From UKL13-2 sp043756275 (GTDB taxonomy: Bacteria; Pseudomonadota; Gammaproteobacteria; Burkholderiales; Usitatibacteraceae): a stretch of 12,652 nt of DNA. The notes under the pieces were generated by a model, which worked only from the letters and a program-made list of their open reading frames with translations, did not search any database and was not told the DNA's origin. Positions 6,172 to 12,652 of this stretch are shown here, in pieces. The position numbers and the translations under genes are program-made. The stretch spans positions 1 to 12,652 of the forward strand of contig JAYURJ010000129.1 in the NCBI GenBank assembly GCA_043756275.1. Reading direction: 5' to 3'. Position 1 is the stretch's first letter, and the number at the start of each line of letters is the position of its first letter.

Positions 6172-7247
6172 GCTTGCAAATGAGGCTCACGAAAATGCGC
6201 AAGAACCCCGCGCTGTTCTGGACCGGCGTGGTCATGATTGCCGTGGCACTCATCGCGCTGCCGTTTGTGCTGGCAATGGCAGGCACCGCATGGGTGCGCA
6301 TCACCAACTTCGCGATATTGTTTGTACTGCTTTCGCTTGGCCTCAATATCGTGGTCGGCTTTGCGGGCTTACTGGACTTGGGCTACATCGCTTTCTATGC
6401 CGTTGGTGCGTATGTGTATGCGCTACTGGCTTCTCCGCATTTCGGATTGCATCTGCCGTTCTGGATCATCCTGCCGATTGGTGCACTGGTGGCATGCATT
6501 TTTGGTGTGTTGCTCGGTGCGCCCACGCTCAAATTACGCGGCGATTATCTGGCCATCGTCACATTGGGCTTTGGCGAGATCGTGCGGATTTTCATGAACA
6601 ATTTGTCCGAGCCGATCAACATCACCAACGGCCCCAAAGGCATCTCCACGATTGATTCGATCAAAATCGGCAGCATCGACTTTGGCAACGACACGAAGAT
6701 CGGCGATTTCATATTGTCAGGCACGATCAAATATTATTTTTTCCTGCTGGTGATTATGCTGATCGTGATCGTCATCAACCGGCGGCTACAAAATTCGCGC
6801 ATCGGTCGCGCATGGGAGGCGATTCGCGAAGATGAAATGGCGGCGCGCGCGATGGGCATCAACACCACGCGCATCAAACTGCTGGCATTCGCGATGGGTG
6901 CCTCGTTCGGCGGCATTGCGGGCGGCATGTTTTCGGCGATTCAAGGCTTTATAAGCCCGGAAAGTTTTGTGCTTAACGAAAGCGTGATGGTGCTAGCCAT
7001 GGTGGTGCTCGGCGGCATGGGCAACATCATCGGCGTGGTCATCGGCGCGGTGTTGTTGTCGTTTGTACCGGAAATTTTGCGATATACGGTTGAACCAGCG
7101 CAGATGGCGTTGTTCGGCAAGATGTGGATTGAACCCGAGGTGCTGCGTATGTTGCTATTCGGTTTTGCGATGGTGCTGATGATGCTGTTTCGTCCTGCCG
7201 GGCTGATGCCGTCGGCCGTGCGCAAACGCGAATTGACGAAGGAGTGA
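6168..7247 (+). CDS. livM: Branched-chain amino acid ABC transporter permease LivM
   Basis: This 359-residue inner-membrane permease is the partner of LivH. Diagnostic segments are GFAGLLDLGYIAFYAVGAY (64-82), LRGDYLAIVTLGFGEIVR (123-140) and NITNGPKGI (151-159). The C-terminal half contains an ATPase-contact segment near ESVMVLAMVVLGGMGNIIG and ends with the usual FRPAGLMP. GGGAG lies 7 bases upstream of the ATG at 6168, supporting this start. The gene overlaps livH by 4 bases; its TGA (7245-7247) precedes the likely livG start by 5 bases. Confidence 0.94.
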   Translation: MSLQMRLTKMRKNPALFWTGVVMIAVALIALPFVLAMAGTAWVRITNFAILFVLLSLGLNIVVGFAGLLDLGYIAFYAVGAYVYALLASPHFGLHLPFWIILPIGALVACIFGVLLGAPTLKLRGDYLAIVTLGFGEIVRIFMNNLSEPINITNGPKGISTIDSIKIGSIDFGNDTKIGDFILSGTIKYYFFLLVIMLIVIVINRRLQNSRIGRAWEAIREDEMAARAMGINTTRIKLLAFAMGASFGGIAGGMFSAIQGFISPESFVLNESVMVLAMVVLGGMGNIIGVVIGAVLLSFVPEILRYTVEPAQMALFGKMWIEPEVLRMLLFGFAMVLMMLFRPAGLMPSAVRKRELTKE

Positions 7248-7252
7248 GTACG

Positions 7253-8038
7253 GTGGCTGGCCCCATTCTGGAGATCAGTGGGATCACCAAGCGATTTGGC
7301 GGATTGACCGCACTCTCAGACGTGAGCTTTGCCATTCCTGAGGGCTCGATCTATGGCTTGATTGGCCCCAATGGCGCAGGCAAAACCACGCTGTTCAACG
7401 TACTCACCGGCCTTTACCCGTTTGATGAAGGCACGTTTACATTCCAAGGCAATCAGCTCAAGGAATTGACGCCGGACCGCATCGCTGCACTCGGCATCGC
7501 GCGTACTTTCCAGAATATTCGCCTGTTCGCCAATCTTTCAGCCATTGAGAACGTCATGATTGGCCGTCATGTACGCACGCACGCAGGCGTATGGGGTGCG
7601 ATCACCCGCAACGCCGCGACACGGGCGGAAGAGGCGGCGATACAAAAACGTGCGCTCGAACTGCTTACCTTTGTCGGACTCGACGCACGCGCCAACGATT
7701 TGGCCAAACACCTTTCCTACGGCGATCAGCGCCGTCTGGAAATCGCCCGCGCGCTCGCAACTGATCCAAAAGTGCTAGCGCTGGATGAGCCTGCCGCTGG
7801 CATGAATGCAACCGAAAAGCACTCGTTGCGCGCGCTGCTGGAATTGATTCGCGCGCAAGGCATCACGATTTTGCTCATCGAACATGATGTAAAGCTGGTG
7901 ATGGGGCTGTGCGACCGTATTGGCGTGCTGGAATATGGCAAAAAGATCGCTGAGGGCATTCCTGCCGACGTACAGAAAGACCCGAAAGTGATCGAGGCCT
8001 ATCTGGGTGTCGTGCCTGAAAAGGCGGCGGCGGCATGA
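7253..8038 (+). CDS. livG: Branched-chain amino acid ABC transporter ATPase LivG
   Basis: This 261-residue ATPase has Walker A GPNGAGKTT (38-46), Q-loop Q87 in RTFQNIRLF, signature LSYGDQRRLEIARAL (154-168), Walker B VLALDEP (174-180) and switch H211. The signature has YGDQ in place of the more usual SGGQ, as LivG proteins normally do. The start is taken as GTG at 7253 because AAGGAG (7239-7244) lies 8 bases upstream. An in-frame GTG at 7244 overlaps that ribosome site, so it is less likely; it would add three residues. It pairs with LivF to drive transport. Its TGA overlaps the livF ATG. Confidence 0.93.
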   Translation: MAGPILEISGITKRFGGLTALSDVSFAIPEGSIYGLIGPNGAGKTTLFNVLTGLYPFDEGTFTFQGNQLKELTPDRIAALGIARTFQNIRLFANLSAIENVMIGRHVRTHAGVWGAITRNAATRAEEAAIQKRALELLTFVGLDARANDLAKHLSYGDQRRLEIARALATDPKVLALDEPAAGMNATEKHSLRALLELIRAQGITILLIEHDVKLVMGLCDRIGVLEYGKKIAEGIPADVQKDPKVIEAYLGVVPEKAAAA

Positions 8039-8745
8039 GCCTGCTAAGTTTGAACGACGTTCACATTGGCTACGGCGGTATCAAAGCTGTCAAAGGGATT
8101 ACGTTCGATGTGGCGGAGCATGAGCTGGTCTGCCTGATCGGTGCCAATGGTGCGGGCAAAAGCACCACGTTAAAAGCCATCAGTGGATTGTTGGCGCCGA
8201 ATTCGGGCACGATCAATTACAACGGCGAGAACATTGCCAGTCAGGCCGCGTACAAAATCGCCAGTAAAGGGCTGCGGCTGGTGCCGGAAGGGCGCGGCGT
8301 ATTCCCGATCCTTACCATCGAAGAAAACTTGCAGATGGGTGCTTACACGCGCAACGACAAAGCGGGAATCGCCGTCGATATCGAGCGCATGTTTACGTTG
8401 TTCCCGCGTCTCAAAGAGCGGCGTAGTCAAACTGCGGGCACGCTATCGGGCGGTGAGCAGCAAATGCTGGCGATTGGCCGCGCATTGATGGCGCAACCGA
8501 AATTATTATTGCTCGATGAACCTTCTATGGGCTTGGCACCAATCATGGTGCAAAAAATATTCGAGGTGGTGCGCGACGTATCCCAAACTGGCGTCACCAT
8601 TTTGCTGATTGAACAAAACGCCCGCCTGGCACTCGAAATCAGTACGCGTGGCTACGTAATGGACGGTGGCCTCATCACGCTCGCAGGCGAATCAAAAGCA
8701 TTGCTGGCGAACCCCAAAGTGCGCGAAGCCTATCTGGGCGAATGA
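8035..8745 (+). CDS. livF: Branched-chain amino acid ABC transporter ATPase LivF
   Basis: This 236-residue ATPase has Walker A GANGAGKST (36-44), the family segment RLVPEGRGVFP (81-91), signature LSGGEQQMLAIGRAL (137-151) and Walker B LLLLDEP (157-163). The switch position after LLIE is Gln (Q194) rather than His, which is normal for LivF (IEQNA). The PEGRGVFP segment separates LivF from LivG. The protein ends in the usual VREAYLGE. The ATG overlaps the livG stop by 4 bases. It completes a five-gene importer read in the order binding protein, livH, livM, livG, livF. Confidence 0.94.
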   Translation: MSLLSLNDVHIGYGGIKAVKGITFDVAEHELVCLIGANGAGKSTTLKAISGLLAPNSGTINYNGENIASQAAYKIASKGLRLVPEGRGVFPILTIEENLQMGAYTRNDKAGIAVDIERMFTLFPRLKERRSQTAGTLSGGEQQMLAIGRALMAQPKLLLLDEPSMGLAPIMVQKIFEVVRDVSQTGVTILLIEQNARLALEISTRGYVMDGGLITLAGESKALLANPKVREAYLGE

Positions 8746-8768
8746 GCTAAAAACTAGCCGAGGTTCCA

Positions 8769-9548
8769 ATGTCGTTAAGCAAACCCGAACTCGCAGAATT
8801 GAAACGCGCCAAAGCATTGCTGGAGAAACCCAGCCTTGCTGCGCGTGCGTCCGCGATGCTGGGCGCGCCCCTCGACAAGGGCATCAAGATGTTGCCGCAG
8901 CGGTTTCAAAAAACGGTGCTCGAGGCCTCTGAGGCTGCAATGTTAAAAGCGCTCGATGTGGCGGTGAAATCCCACGGGATTGACGGCAAGTCCACGTCAA
9001 AAGATCGCTTGCACAAATTTGCGGCGGCGGCCTCCGGGGCGGTGGGCGGCGCATTCGGGCTGGCAGCACTTGCGGTTGAATTGCCGATCTCCACCACGAT
9101 CATGTTGCGTTCTATTGCCGACATTGCCAAAAGCGAGGGCGAAAATATCCAGCACATCGAAACCAAGCTTGCTTGCTTGACGGTATTCGCGTTGGGCGGA
9201 CGTACGGAAAAAGACGACGCGTCCGAATCCGGTTACTTTGCGGCGCGCGCAGCGATGGCCAGTGCGGTCACTGAGGCCAGCAAATTTCTTGCCGAGAAGG
9301 GCTTCAGTAAAGTCGGTGCGCCTGCGTTGGTGCGGCTGGTGTCGCTCATCAGTTCACGCTTCGGCATTGTGGTGTCAGAAAAAGCGGCGATGCAGGCGAT
9401 TCCGATTCTTGGGGCGGCGACTGGTGCGTTGATCAACACGCTGTTCATCGAACATTTCCAGAATATGGCGCGCGGGCATTTCACGGTGCGGCGGCTGGAG
9501 AAAATTCACGGTAGCGAAGCGGTGAAGTTGGCGTATCAGTCGCTGTAG
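8769..9548 (+). CDS. EcsC family protein
   Basis: This 259-residue protein resembles the EcsC family (Pfam EcsC), named after the third gene of the Bacillus ecs ABC-transporter operon; the biochemical role is not known. Visible family-like segments are the hydrophobic ELPISTTIMLRSIADIA (104-120), VFALGG (139-144), and a C-terminal block RFGIVVSEKAAMQAIP (197-212) followed by LGAATGALINTLFIEHF and ARGHFTVRRLE. The stretch 85-120 and that around 213-228 are hydrophobic and glycine- or alanine-rich, so membrane association is plausible. There is no signal peptide. AGG precedes the ATG at 8769. It starts 23 bases after livF with no terminator between, so it is likely co-transcribed. Its stop lies 3 bases from the convergent hemF stop. 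Confidence 0.82.
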   Translation: MSLSKPELAELKRAKALLEKPSLAARASAMLGAPLDKGIKMLPQRFQKTVLEASEAAMLKALDVAVKSHGIDGKSTSKDRLHKFAAAASGAVGGAFGLAALAVELPISTTIMLRSIADIAKSEGENIQHIETKLACLTVFALGGRTEKDDASESGYFAARAAMASAVTEASKFLAEKGFSKVGAPALVRLVSLISSRFGIVVSEKAAMQAIPILGAATGALINTLFIEHFQNMARGHFTVRRLEKIHGSEAVKLAYQSL

Positions 9549-9551
9549 CGG

Positions 9552-10454
9552 TTAAACCCAGTCGCGTCCAATCAAGAATTTCTCGGCCAATTCTGCCTCC
9601 CGCGACCCCGTTTCCGGCTGCCAGTTGTAACGCCATTTCACCAGCGGCGGCAACGACGCAAGAATCGACTCGGTGCGTCCACCCGATTGCAATCCGAAGT
9701 GCGTGCCACGGTCAAACACCAGATTGAATTCCACATAGCGGCCTCGACGATAGAGCTGCCAGTCGCGCTGTTGTTCGTTATACGGCGTATCGCGACGACG
9801 TTCAACGATGGGCGCGTAGGCATTTAGAAACGCGTCGCCCACCGCGCGCTTCATCGCAAACGATTGCTCGAACCCAGGCTGATGAAAATCATCAAAGAAC
9901 ACGCCACCAATGCCGCGTGGTTCGTTGCGATGCTTCAAGTGGAAATATTCGTCGCACCATTTCTTGAAATGCGGATAGTAATCGTCGCCGAACGGTTGTA
10001 GCGCATCGCGATTGACGCGATGAAAATGCACGCAATCTTCTTCAAATCCATAGTACGGCGTGAGATCCATGCCGCCACCAAACCAGAACGCATCGTGTTC
10101 GGCATCCAGCGAAGAGCGGGCGATAAAAAAACGCACGTTCATGTGCACGGTCGGCACAAACGGATTGCGCGGATGCAGCACCAGCGAAACTCCCATCGCC
10201 TCCCACGCGCGTCCGGCGATTTCGGGGCGATTGGCGGCAGCGGTCGGCGGCAACTTAGTGCCGATCACATGCGAAAACAACACGCCAGCTCGCTCGAACA
10301 GATTGCCCTCTTCGATAATGCGCGAAATGCCACCGCCACCTTCGTTGCGTGTCCATGCGTCGGTACCGAACGGCTTGCCGTCGAGCGCTTCGAGTTTGGT
10401 AACGATGCGCGACTGCAGATCGAGAAGGTAGGTTTTGACGTCAGCGGTATTCAT
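9552..10454 (-). CDS. hemF: Oxygen-dependent coproporphyrinogen III oxidase HemF
   Basis: This 300-residue cytosolic enzyme catalyses the oxygen-dependent oxidative decarboxylation of coproporphyrinogen III to protoporphyrinogen IX in haem biosynthesis (EC 1.3.3.3). The length is that of bacterial HemF. The signature WFGGGMDLTPYY (124-135) is intact. So are the conserved His residues H94 and H104 (LHPRNPFVPTVHMN), the HFH segment (143-145) and HLKH (172-175). The C-terminal block YVEFNLVFDRGTHFGLQSGG (240-259) is typical. The ATG at 10454 has only a weak purine-rich ribosome site (AGAGAAG) at a long spacing. purD lies upstream on the same strand across a 208-base spacer holding a palindromic repeat. 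Being oxygen-dependent, it points to an aerobic lifestyle, in line with the cytochrome. Confidence 0.96.
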   Translation of the reverse strand: MNTADVKTYLLDLQSRIVTKLEALDGKPFGTDAWTRNEGGGGISRIIEEGNLFERAGVLFSHVIGTKLPPTAAANRPEIAGRAWEAMGVSLVLHPRNPFVPTVHMNVRFFIARSSLDAEHDAFWFGGGMDLTPYYGFEEDCVHFHRVNRDALQPFGDDYYPHFKKWCDEYFHLKHRNEPRGIGGVFFDDFHQPGFEQSFAMKRAVGDAFLNAYAPIVERRRDTPYNEQQRDWQLYRRGRYVEFNLVFDRGTHFGLQSGGRTESILASLPPLVKWRYNWQPETGSREAELAEKFLIGRDWV

Positions 10455-10482
10455 CTATTTTCTTCTCTGGAGCGTCCATAAA

Positions 10483-10567
10483 TTCCGTTCGTGCTGAGCC
10501 TGTCGAAGCACTTGCAAAACAATCAGCTAGTCCAGTCAACCCTTCGATAGGCTCAGGGCGAACGGAA
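10483..10567. repeat. Dispersed 26-bp inverted repeat between purD and hemF
   Basis: The arms at 10483-10508 and 10542-10567 are complementary at 23 of 26 positions and enclose 33 bases. The arm contains CCGTTCG...TGAGCCTGTCGAAG, a palindromic intergenic element widespread in proteobacterial genomes. It would form a long hairpin in the purD-hemF transcript and could reduce hemF expression or stabilise the purD mRNA end. No coding content. Confidence 0.8.
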
Positions 10568-10577
10568 CTCAATTTAG

Positions 10578-10600
10578 TCAAACTCCAGCACTGGTGCGGC
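10578..10600. repeat. Copy 2 of the 23-base motif shared with 255-277
   Basis: It matches 255-277 at 21 of 23 positions. It lies 63 bases downstream of the purD stop and 10 bases from the dispersed palindrome. On the minus strand a small frame starting with ATG at 10655 (25 codons) ends in this motif as R-T-S-A-G-V and TGA, but its ribosome site is weak and it is not called as a gene. Confidence 0.6.
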
Positions 10601-10662
10601 CCCTGGTAATTTTCTGCTCTGCAATGCCCGCCAATAGGCGTTCTACGTATTTCATTTCGCTT

Positions 10663-11931
10663 CTAGCGCCGATCAATCGCCCGATACCCGATGTCATGAC
10701 GATACTGCAACCCGTCAAATCGAATCGGCTCAAGCATCTGATACGCACGCTGCTGCGCAATTTTCACAGTATCGCCCAATGCGGTGACACAAAGTACGCG
10801 GCCACCATTGGTCACTGTTTTGCCGTTCAGCTCGGTCGTACCGGCGTGAAACACGCGCGCGTCATTGGTAGCCGCAGGCAACCCGGTAATTTCATCGCCC
10901 TTGCGCGGCGCATCCGGATAACCGCCTGCCGCCATCACCACGCCGAGTGCAGCGCGCCGATCCCACTCGGCATCAATCTGGTTCAGCGTGCCCGCGATAG
11001 CGTGTTCGACCAATGTCAGGAAATCGCTTTTCAGTCGCATCATGATTGGCTGCGTTTCCGGGTCGCCCATGCGTGCGTTGAATTCGACGACGCGCGGATT
11101 TCCTTGCGCGTCGATCATTAATCCCGCATATAAAAACCCCGTGAACGGCGCGCCTTCCGCTGCCATGCCACGCAAAGTCGGCATGATCACTTCGCGCATA
11201 GCACTCGCGTGCACCTCGGGCGTAACGACTGGTGCGGGTGAATAAGCACCCATACCGCCGGTGTTCGGGCCAAGATCACCGTCAAAAATGCGCTTGTGAT
11301 CCTGTGACGATGCAAATGGCAATGCATGCACGCCGTCACACATGCAGATAAAGCTCGCCTCTTCACCTTGCATGAATTCTTCGATCACAACTCGGTGGCC
11401 TGTATTGCCAGTGCTGCCAGTGAACATTGCCTTGATCGCGTCGTGCGCCTCCTTCAGCGTCATCGCGACAACCACGCCCTTGCCTGCTGCGAGACCATCG
11501 GCCTTGACGACGATCGGTGCGCCTTCTTTTTCAACGTACGCGCGCGCATCAAAAGCGTTGGTGAACGTCGCATATTTCGACGTCGGAATCTTGTGCCGCA
11601 CCATAAACTGTTTAGCAAAATCTTTGGATGATTCAAGTTGCGCGGCACGTTGTGTAGGACCGAAAATTTTCACGCCCGCCGCCTGAAATGCATCGACCAC
11701 ACCAGCAGCCAGCGGCGCTTCAGGACCTACGACAGTGAGATGAATTTTCTCGTCCTGCGCGAACTTGATCAGGTCAGGGATCGCGGTGATATTGACGTTG
11801 ATGAGGCCGTCTTCATGCGCAGTGCCTGCGTTGCCGGGTGCGACGTAGACAAGCTGCACATTGGGGTTTTGGGTAAGCCGCCAGGCGAGAGCATGCTCGC
11901 GGCCTCCGGAGCCGATGACGAGTAGTTTCAT
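10663..11931 (-). CDS. purD: Phosphoribosylamine-glycine ligase PurD
   Basis: This 422-residue cytosolic enzyme joins 5-phosphoribosylamine and glycine using ATP to form glycinamide ribonucleotide, the second step of purine synthesis (EC 6.3.4.13). It has the full family length and domain order: N-terminal GSGGREHAL (7-15), APGNAGT (31-37) and VVGPEAPL (67-74). The ATP-grasp core has VVKADGLAAGKGV (141-153), GPNTGGMGAYSP (221-232) and EFNARMGDPETQ (283-294). No key motif is missing. The ATG at 11931 has no clear Shine-Dalgarno sequence and lies only 7 bases after the vapC stop. Translation may therefore depend on upstream ribosomes, and its promoter must lie within or beyond vapC. hemF follows on the same strand, the usual betaproteobacterial order. 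Confidence 0.96.
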   Translation of the reverse strand: MKLLVIGSGGREHALAWRLTQNPNVQLVYVAPGNAGTAHEDGLINVNITAIPDLIKFAQDEKIHLTVVGPEAPLAAGVVDAFQAAGVKIFGPTQRAAQLESSKDFAKQFMVRHKIPTSKYATFTNAFDARAYVEKEGAPIVVKADGLAAGKGVVVAMTLKEAHDAIKAMFTGSTGNTGHRVVIEEFMQGEEASFICMCDGVHALPFASSQDHKRIFDGDLGPNTGGMGAYSPAPVVTPEVHASAMREVIMPTLRGMAAEGAPFTGFLYAGLMIDAQGNPRVVEFNARMGDPETQPIMMRLKSDFLTLVEHAIAGTLNQIDAEWDRRAALGVVMAAGGYPDAPRKGDEITGLPAATNDARVFHAGTTELNGKTVTNGGRVLCVTALGDTVKIAQQRAYQMLEPIRFDGLQYRHDIGYRAIDRR

Positions 11932-11938
11932 TTGGAAA

Positions 11939-12296
11939 TCAATCCGGCGAAATTAAGCTGACTTTGGGAAAGTATTTCGTGTAGCGTCGTGCGTCACGCG
12001 TTAGCAGTCGAAGTCCGGACACTGCAGCATGTGCGCCGATGAAGAAATCCGGCAACGTTCCGGTTCGCGTCCCGGCGCGTTTGCGGTATTGCTGAAATGC
12101 CTTGGCAGCGAGAAAACCGGCTTCAAACGGCAGTGCCAAGCGCTCTATCGGGAAAGTCGCGATTGCATTTTCGAAGTCTTCCATCCGCTGATAGCGCACA
12201 GAGAGTTCGGCGAAAATGACCACATTGATCGCCGCCTTTCCCTGATGCGCAACGCGATCAAGCTGATCAGCCGACCACTCGTACCAAACTGGTAGA
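11939..12296 (-). CDS. vapC: VapC-type PIN-domain toxin, downstream part, split by a group II intron
   Basis: The open frame continues upstream of any start codon to the intron edge. It reads from P-V-W-Y-E-W-S-A-D-Q-L through INVVIFAELSVRY to LPDFFIGAHAAVSG and LLTRDARRYTKYFP, about 117 residues. PIN toxins are Mg-dependent RNases with four acidic residues. Counting from that Pro, E29, D82 and D100 are present. The first Asp (in the usual VDTN/VDSN start) and about 20 residues are missing, and would lie upstream of the intron outside the window. Intron and gene share orientation, so splicing could restore the toxin. The boundary at 12296 is my estimate (intron ending CTAC); it could differ by a few bases. 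A shorter start at 12223 (GTG) would drop conserved sequence. The cognate antitoxin would normally lie upstream, also outside. Confidence 0.75.
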
Positions 12297-12325
12297 GTAG
12301 AAAACAGGCTCTCACCTGCCCTCCC
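12297..12325 (-). other. Group II intron domain VI (branch-point helix)
   Basis: On the minus strand GGGAGGGCAGG pairs imperfectly with CCTGTTTTCT, with CAGG/CCTG (12318-12315 and 12308-12305) closing a 6-base loop TGAGAG. It follows domain V after a short linker and runs into the inferred 3' splice site, the position expected for domain VI. The branch-point adenosine cannot be fixed by eye. Confidence 0.6.
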
Positions 12326-12330
12326 TCATC

Positions 12331-12363
12331 AAACCGTGCATGCGGTTTTCCCGCCCACGGCTT
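12331..12363 (-). other. Group II intron domain V (catalytic hairpin)
   Basis: The minus-strand sequence starts AAGCCGTGGGCGG, has a GAAA-type loop, and closes with CCGCATGCACGGTTT. The lower stem (AAGCCGT with ACGGTTT) holds the catalytic AGC triad; the upper stem is GCGG/CCGC. A two-base bulge-like offset separates them. Length (33 nt), triad and loop match domain V, the most conserved part of group II introns. Confidence 0.85.
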
Positions 12364-12374
12364 TCCGATGTTCT

Positions 12375-12652
12375 TCATGCCACGGCATGCGCATTGCGCC
12401 AGCCCGCAACCACAGGAACCTTGTACAGCCCGTAGCGTTCATAAAGGTCAGCATTCGGGAAACGGCGGTAGCCGCCTCCTTTGCCTTTCACTTTATGGCG
12501 CTTCATCAAGTGCGTACGCAAGCGCTCTTCCGCATGGATTCTGGCCTTGGTCAACATCCGGCTGGAGTTTCGGTAGTGGAAGTAGTTCGCCCAGCCTCGC
12601 AGGCTGCGGTTCACGTTGCCCACGATGTCGTCCAGTGCGATGTTGGTCAGTT
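12375..12652 (-). CDS. ltrA: Group II intron reverse transcriptase/maturase, C-terminal part
   Basis: The frame is open to the window edge, giving about 91 residues. It contains the maturase domain X block: NVNRSLRGWANYFHYRNSS, HAEERLRTHLMKRHK, then ADLYERYGLYKVP and GWRNAHA. This matches the C-terminus of LtrA-type intron-encoded proteins, which splice and mobilise their own intron. The catalytic reverse transcriptase domain with YADD would lie upstream, outside the window, so intactness cannot be judged. The frame ends with TGA 11 bases before domain V, the usual arrangement for an ORF in domain IV. No start codon is in the window; a GTG at 12623 is internal. Confidence 0.88.
   Translation of the reverse strand, partial: LTNIALDDIVGNVNRSLRGWANYFHYRNSSRMLTKARIHAEERLRTHLMKRHKVKGKGGGYRRFPNADLYERYGLYKVPVVAGWRNAHAVA

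Larger units (their letters stand above)
12297..12652 (-). mobile_element. Group II intron, 3' part (maturase end, domains V and VI)
   Basis: On the minus strand the order is maturase C-terminus (stop at 12375), an 11-base gap, domain V (12331-12363), a short linker and domain VI (about 12297-12325). The intron ends near TTTTCTAC, fitting the AY rule for 3' splice sites. Group II introns are self-splicing retroelements that move with their reverse transcriptase. The 5' end, domains I-III and most of the reverse transcriptase lie beyond the window. The intron sits in sense orientation inside the vapC frame. Confidence 0.85.

Noticed and set aside
7244..7252. GTG at 7244 as the livG start
   Set aside because: It overlaps the ribosome site AAGGAG; the in-frame GTG at 7253 has proper spacing from it.
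10578..10760. 60-residue minus-strand frame overlapping the purD end
   Set aside because: Its upper part is purD in another frame. Only the last 25 codons (from the ATG at 10655) lie beyond purD; they have a weak ribosome site and end in the repeated motif, so a gene is not supported.
12145..12378. 77-residue minus-strand frame spanning the intron end and vapC
   Set aside because: It runs through domains V and VI and then out of frame with the PIN domain, so it is a chance frame over structured RNA.

Overview
The window reads as chromosomal DNA of a moderate-GC proteobacterium, most likely a betaproteobacterium. The reasons are a small Trp-rich membrane protein of a kind known mainly from Burkholderiales and relatives, a purD-hemF pair in the betaproteobacterial order, a class I c-type cytochrome, and dispersed intergenic palindromes of types common in these genomes. 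No rRNA, tRNA, CRISPR array or insertion sequence was seen. The species cannot be named from the sequence alone.

Layout. Positions 1-342 hold no gene but carry two dispersed palindromes and a short conserved motif. A fumarylacetoacetate-hydrolase-family enzyme (343-1110, minus) and an amidase-signature hydrolase (1423-2784, plus) diverge from a 312-base spacer. That spacer is unusually structured: it has two facing rho-independent terminators, a third hairpin and promoter-like sites on both strands, so it probably encodes one or two small RNAs. The amidase meets the Trp-rich protein gene (2781-3008, minus) tail to tail, with overlapping stop codons. A short periplasmic cytochrome c (3285-3599) follows, with its own promoter and a strong terminator.

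The centre (3700-9548, plus) is a complete branched-chain amino acid type ABC importer: substrate-binding lipoprotein, permeases LivH and LivM, and ATPases LivG and LivF. A strong promoter precedes the binding-protein gene. A terminator after that gene probably lets only part of transcription reach livHMGF, giving excess binding protein. livH, livM, livG and livF are tightly packed, and an EcsC-family gene of unknown role follows 23 bases after livF.

The right end is on the minus strand. In transcription order it runs: the 3' end of a group II intron (maturase C-terminus, domain V, domain VI), the downstream part of a vapC-type PIN toxin gene, purD and hemF. The intron lies in the same orientation as vapC and ends inside its reading frame, at about the point where the first 20 or so residues would be encoded. 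purD starts 7 bases after the vapC stop. A dispersed inverted repeat separates purD from hemF, and hemF converges on the EcsC gene with a 3-base gap.

The two most unusual items are the group II intron splitting a vapC toxin directly upstream of the essential purine gene purD, and the structured 1187-1411 spacer with facing terminators.
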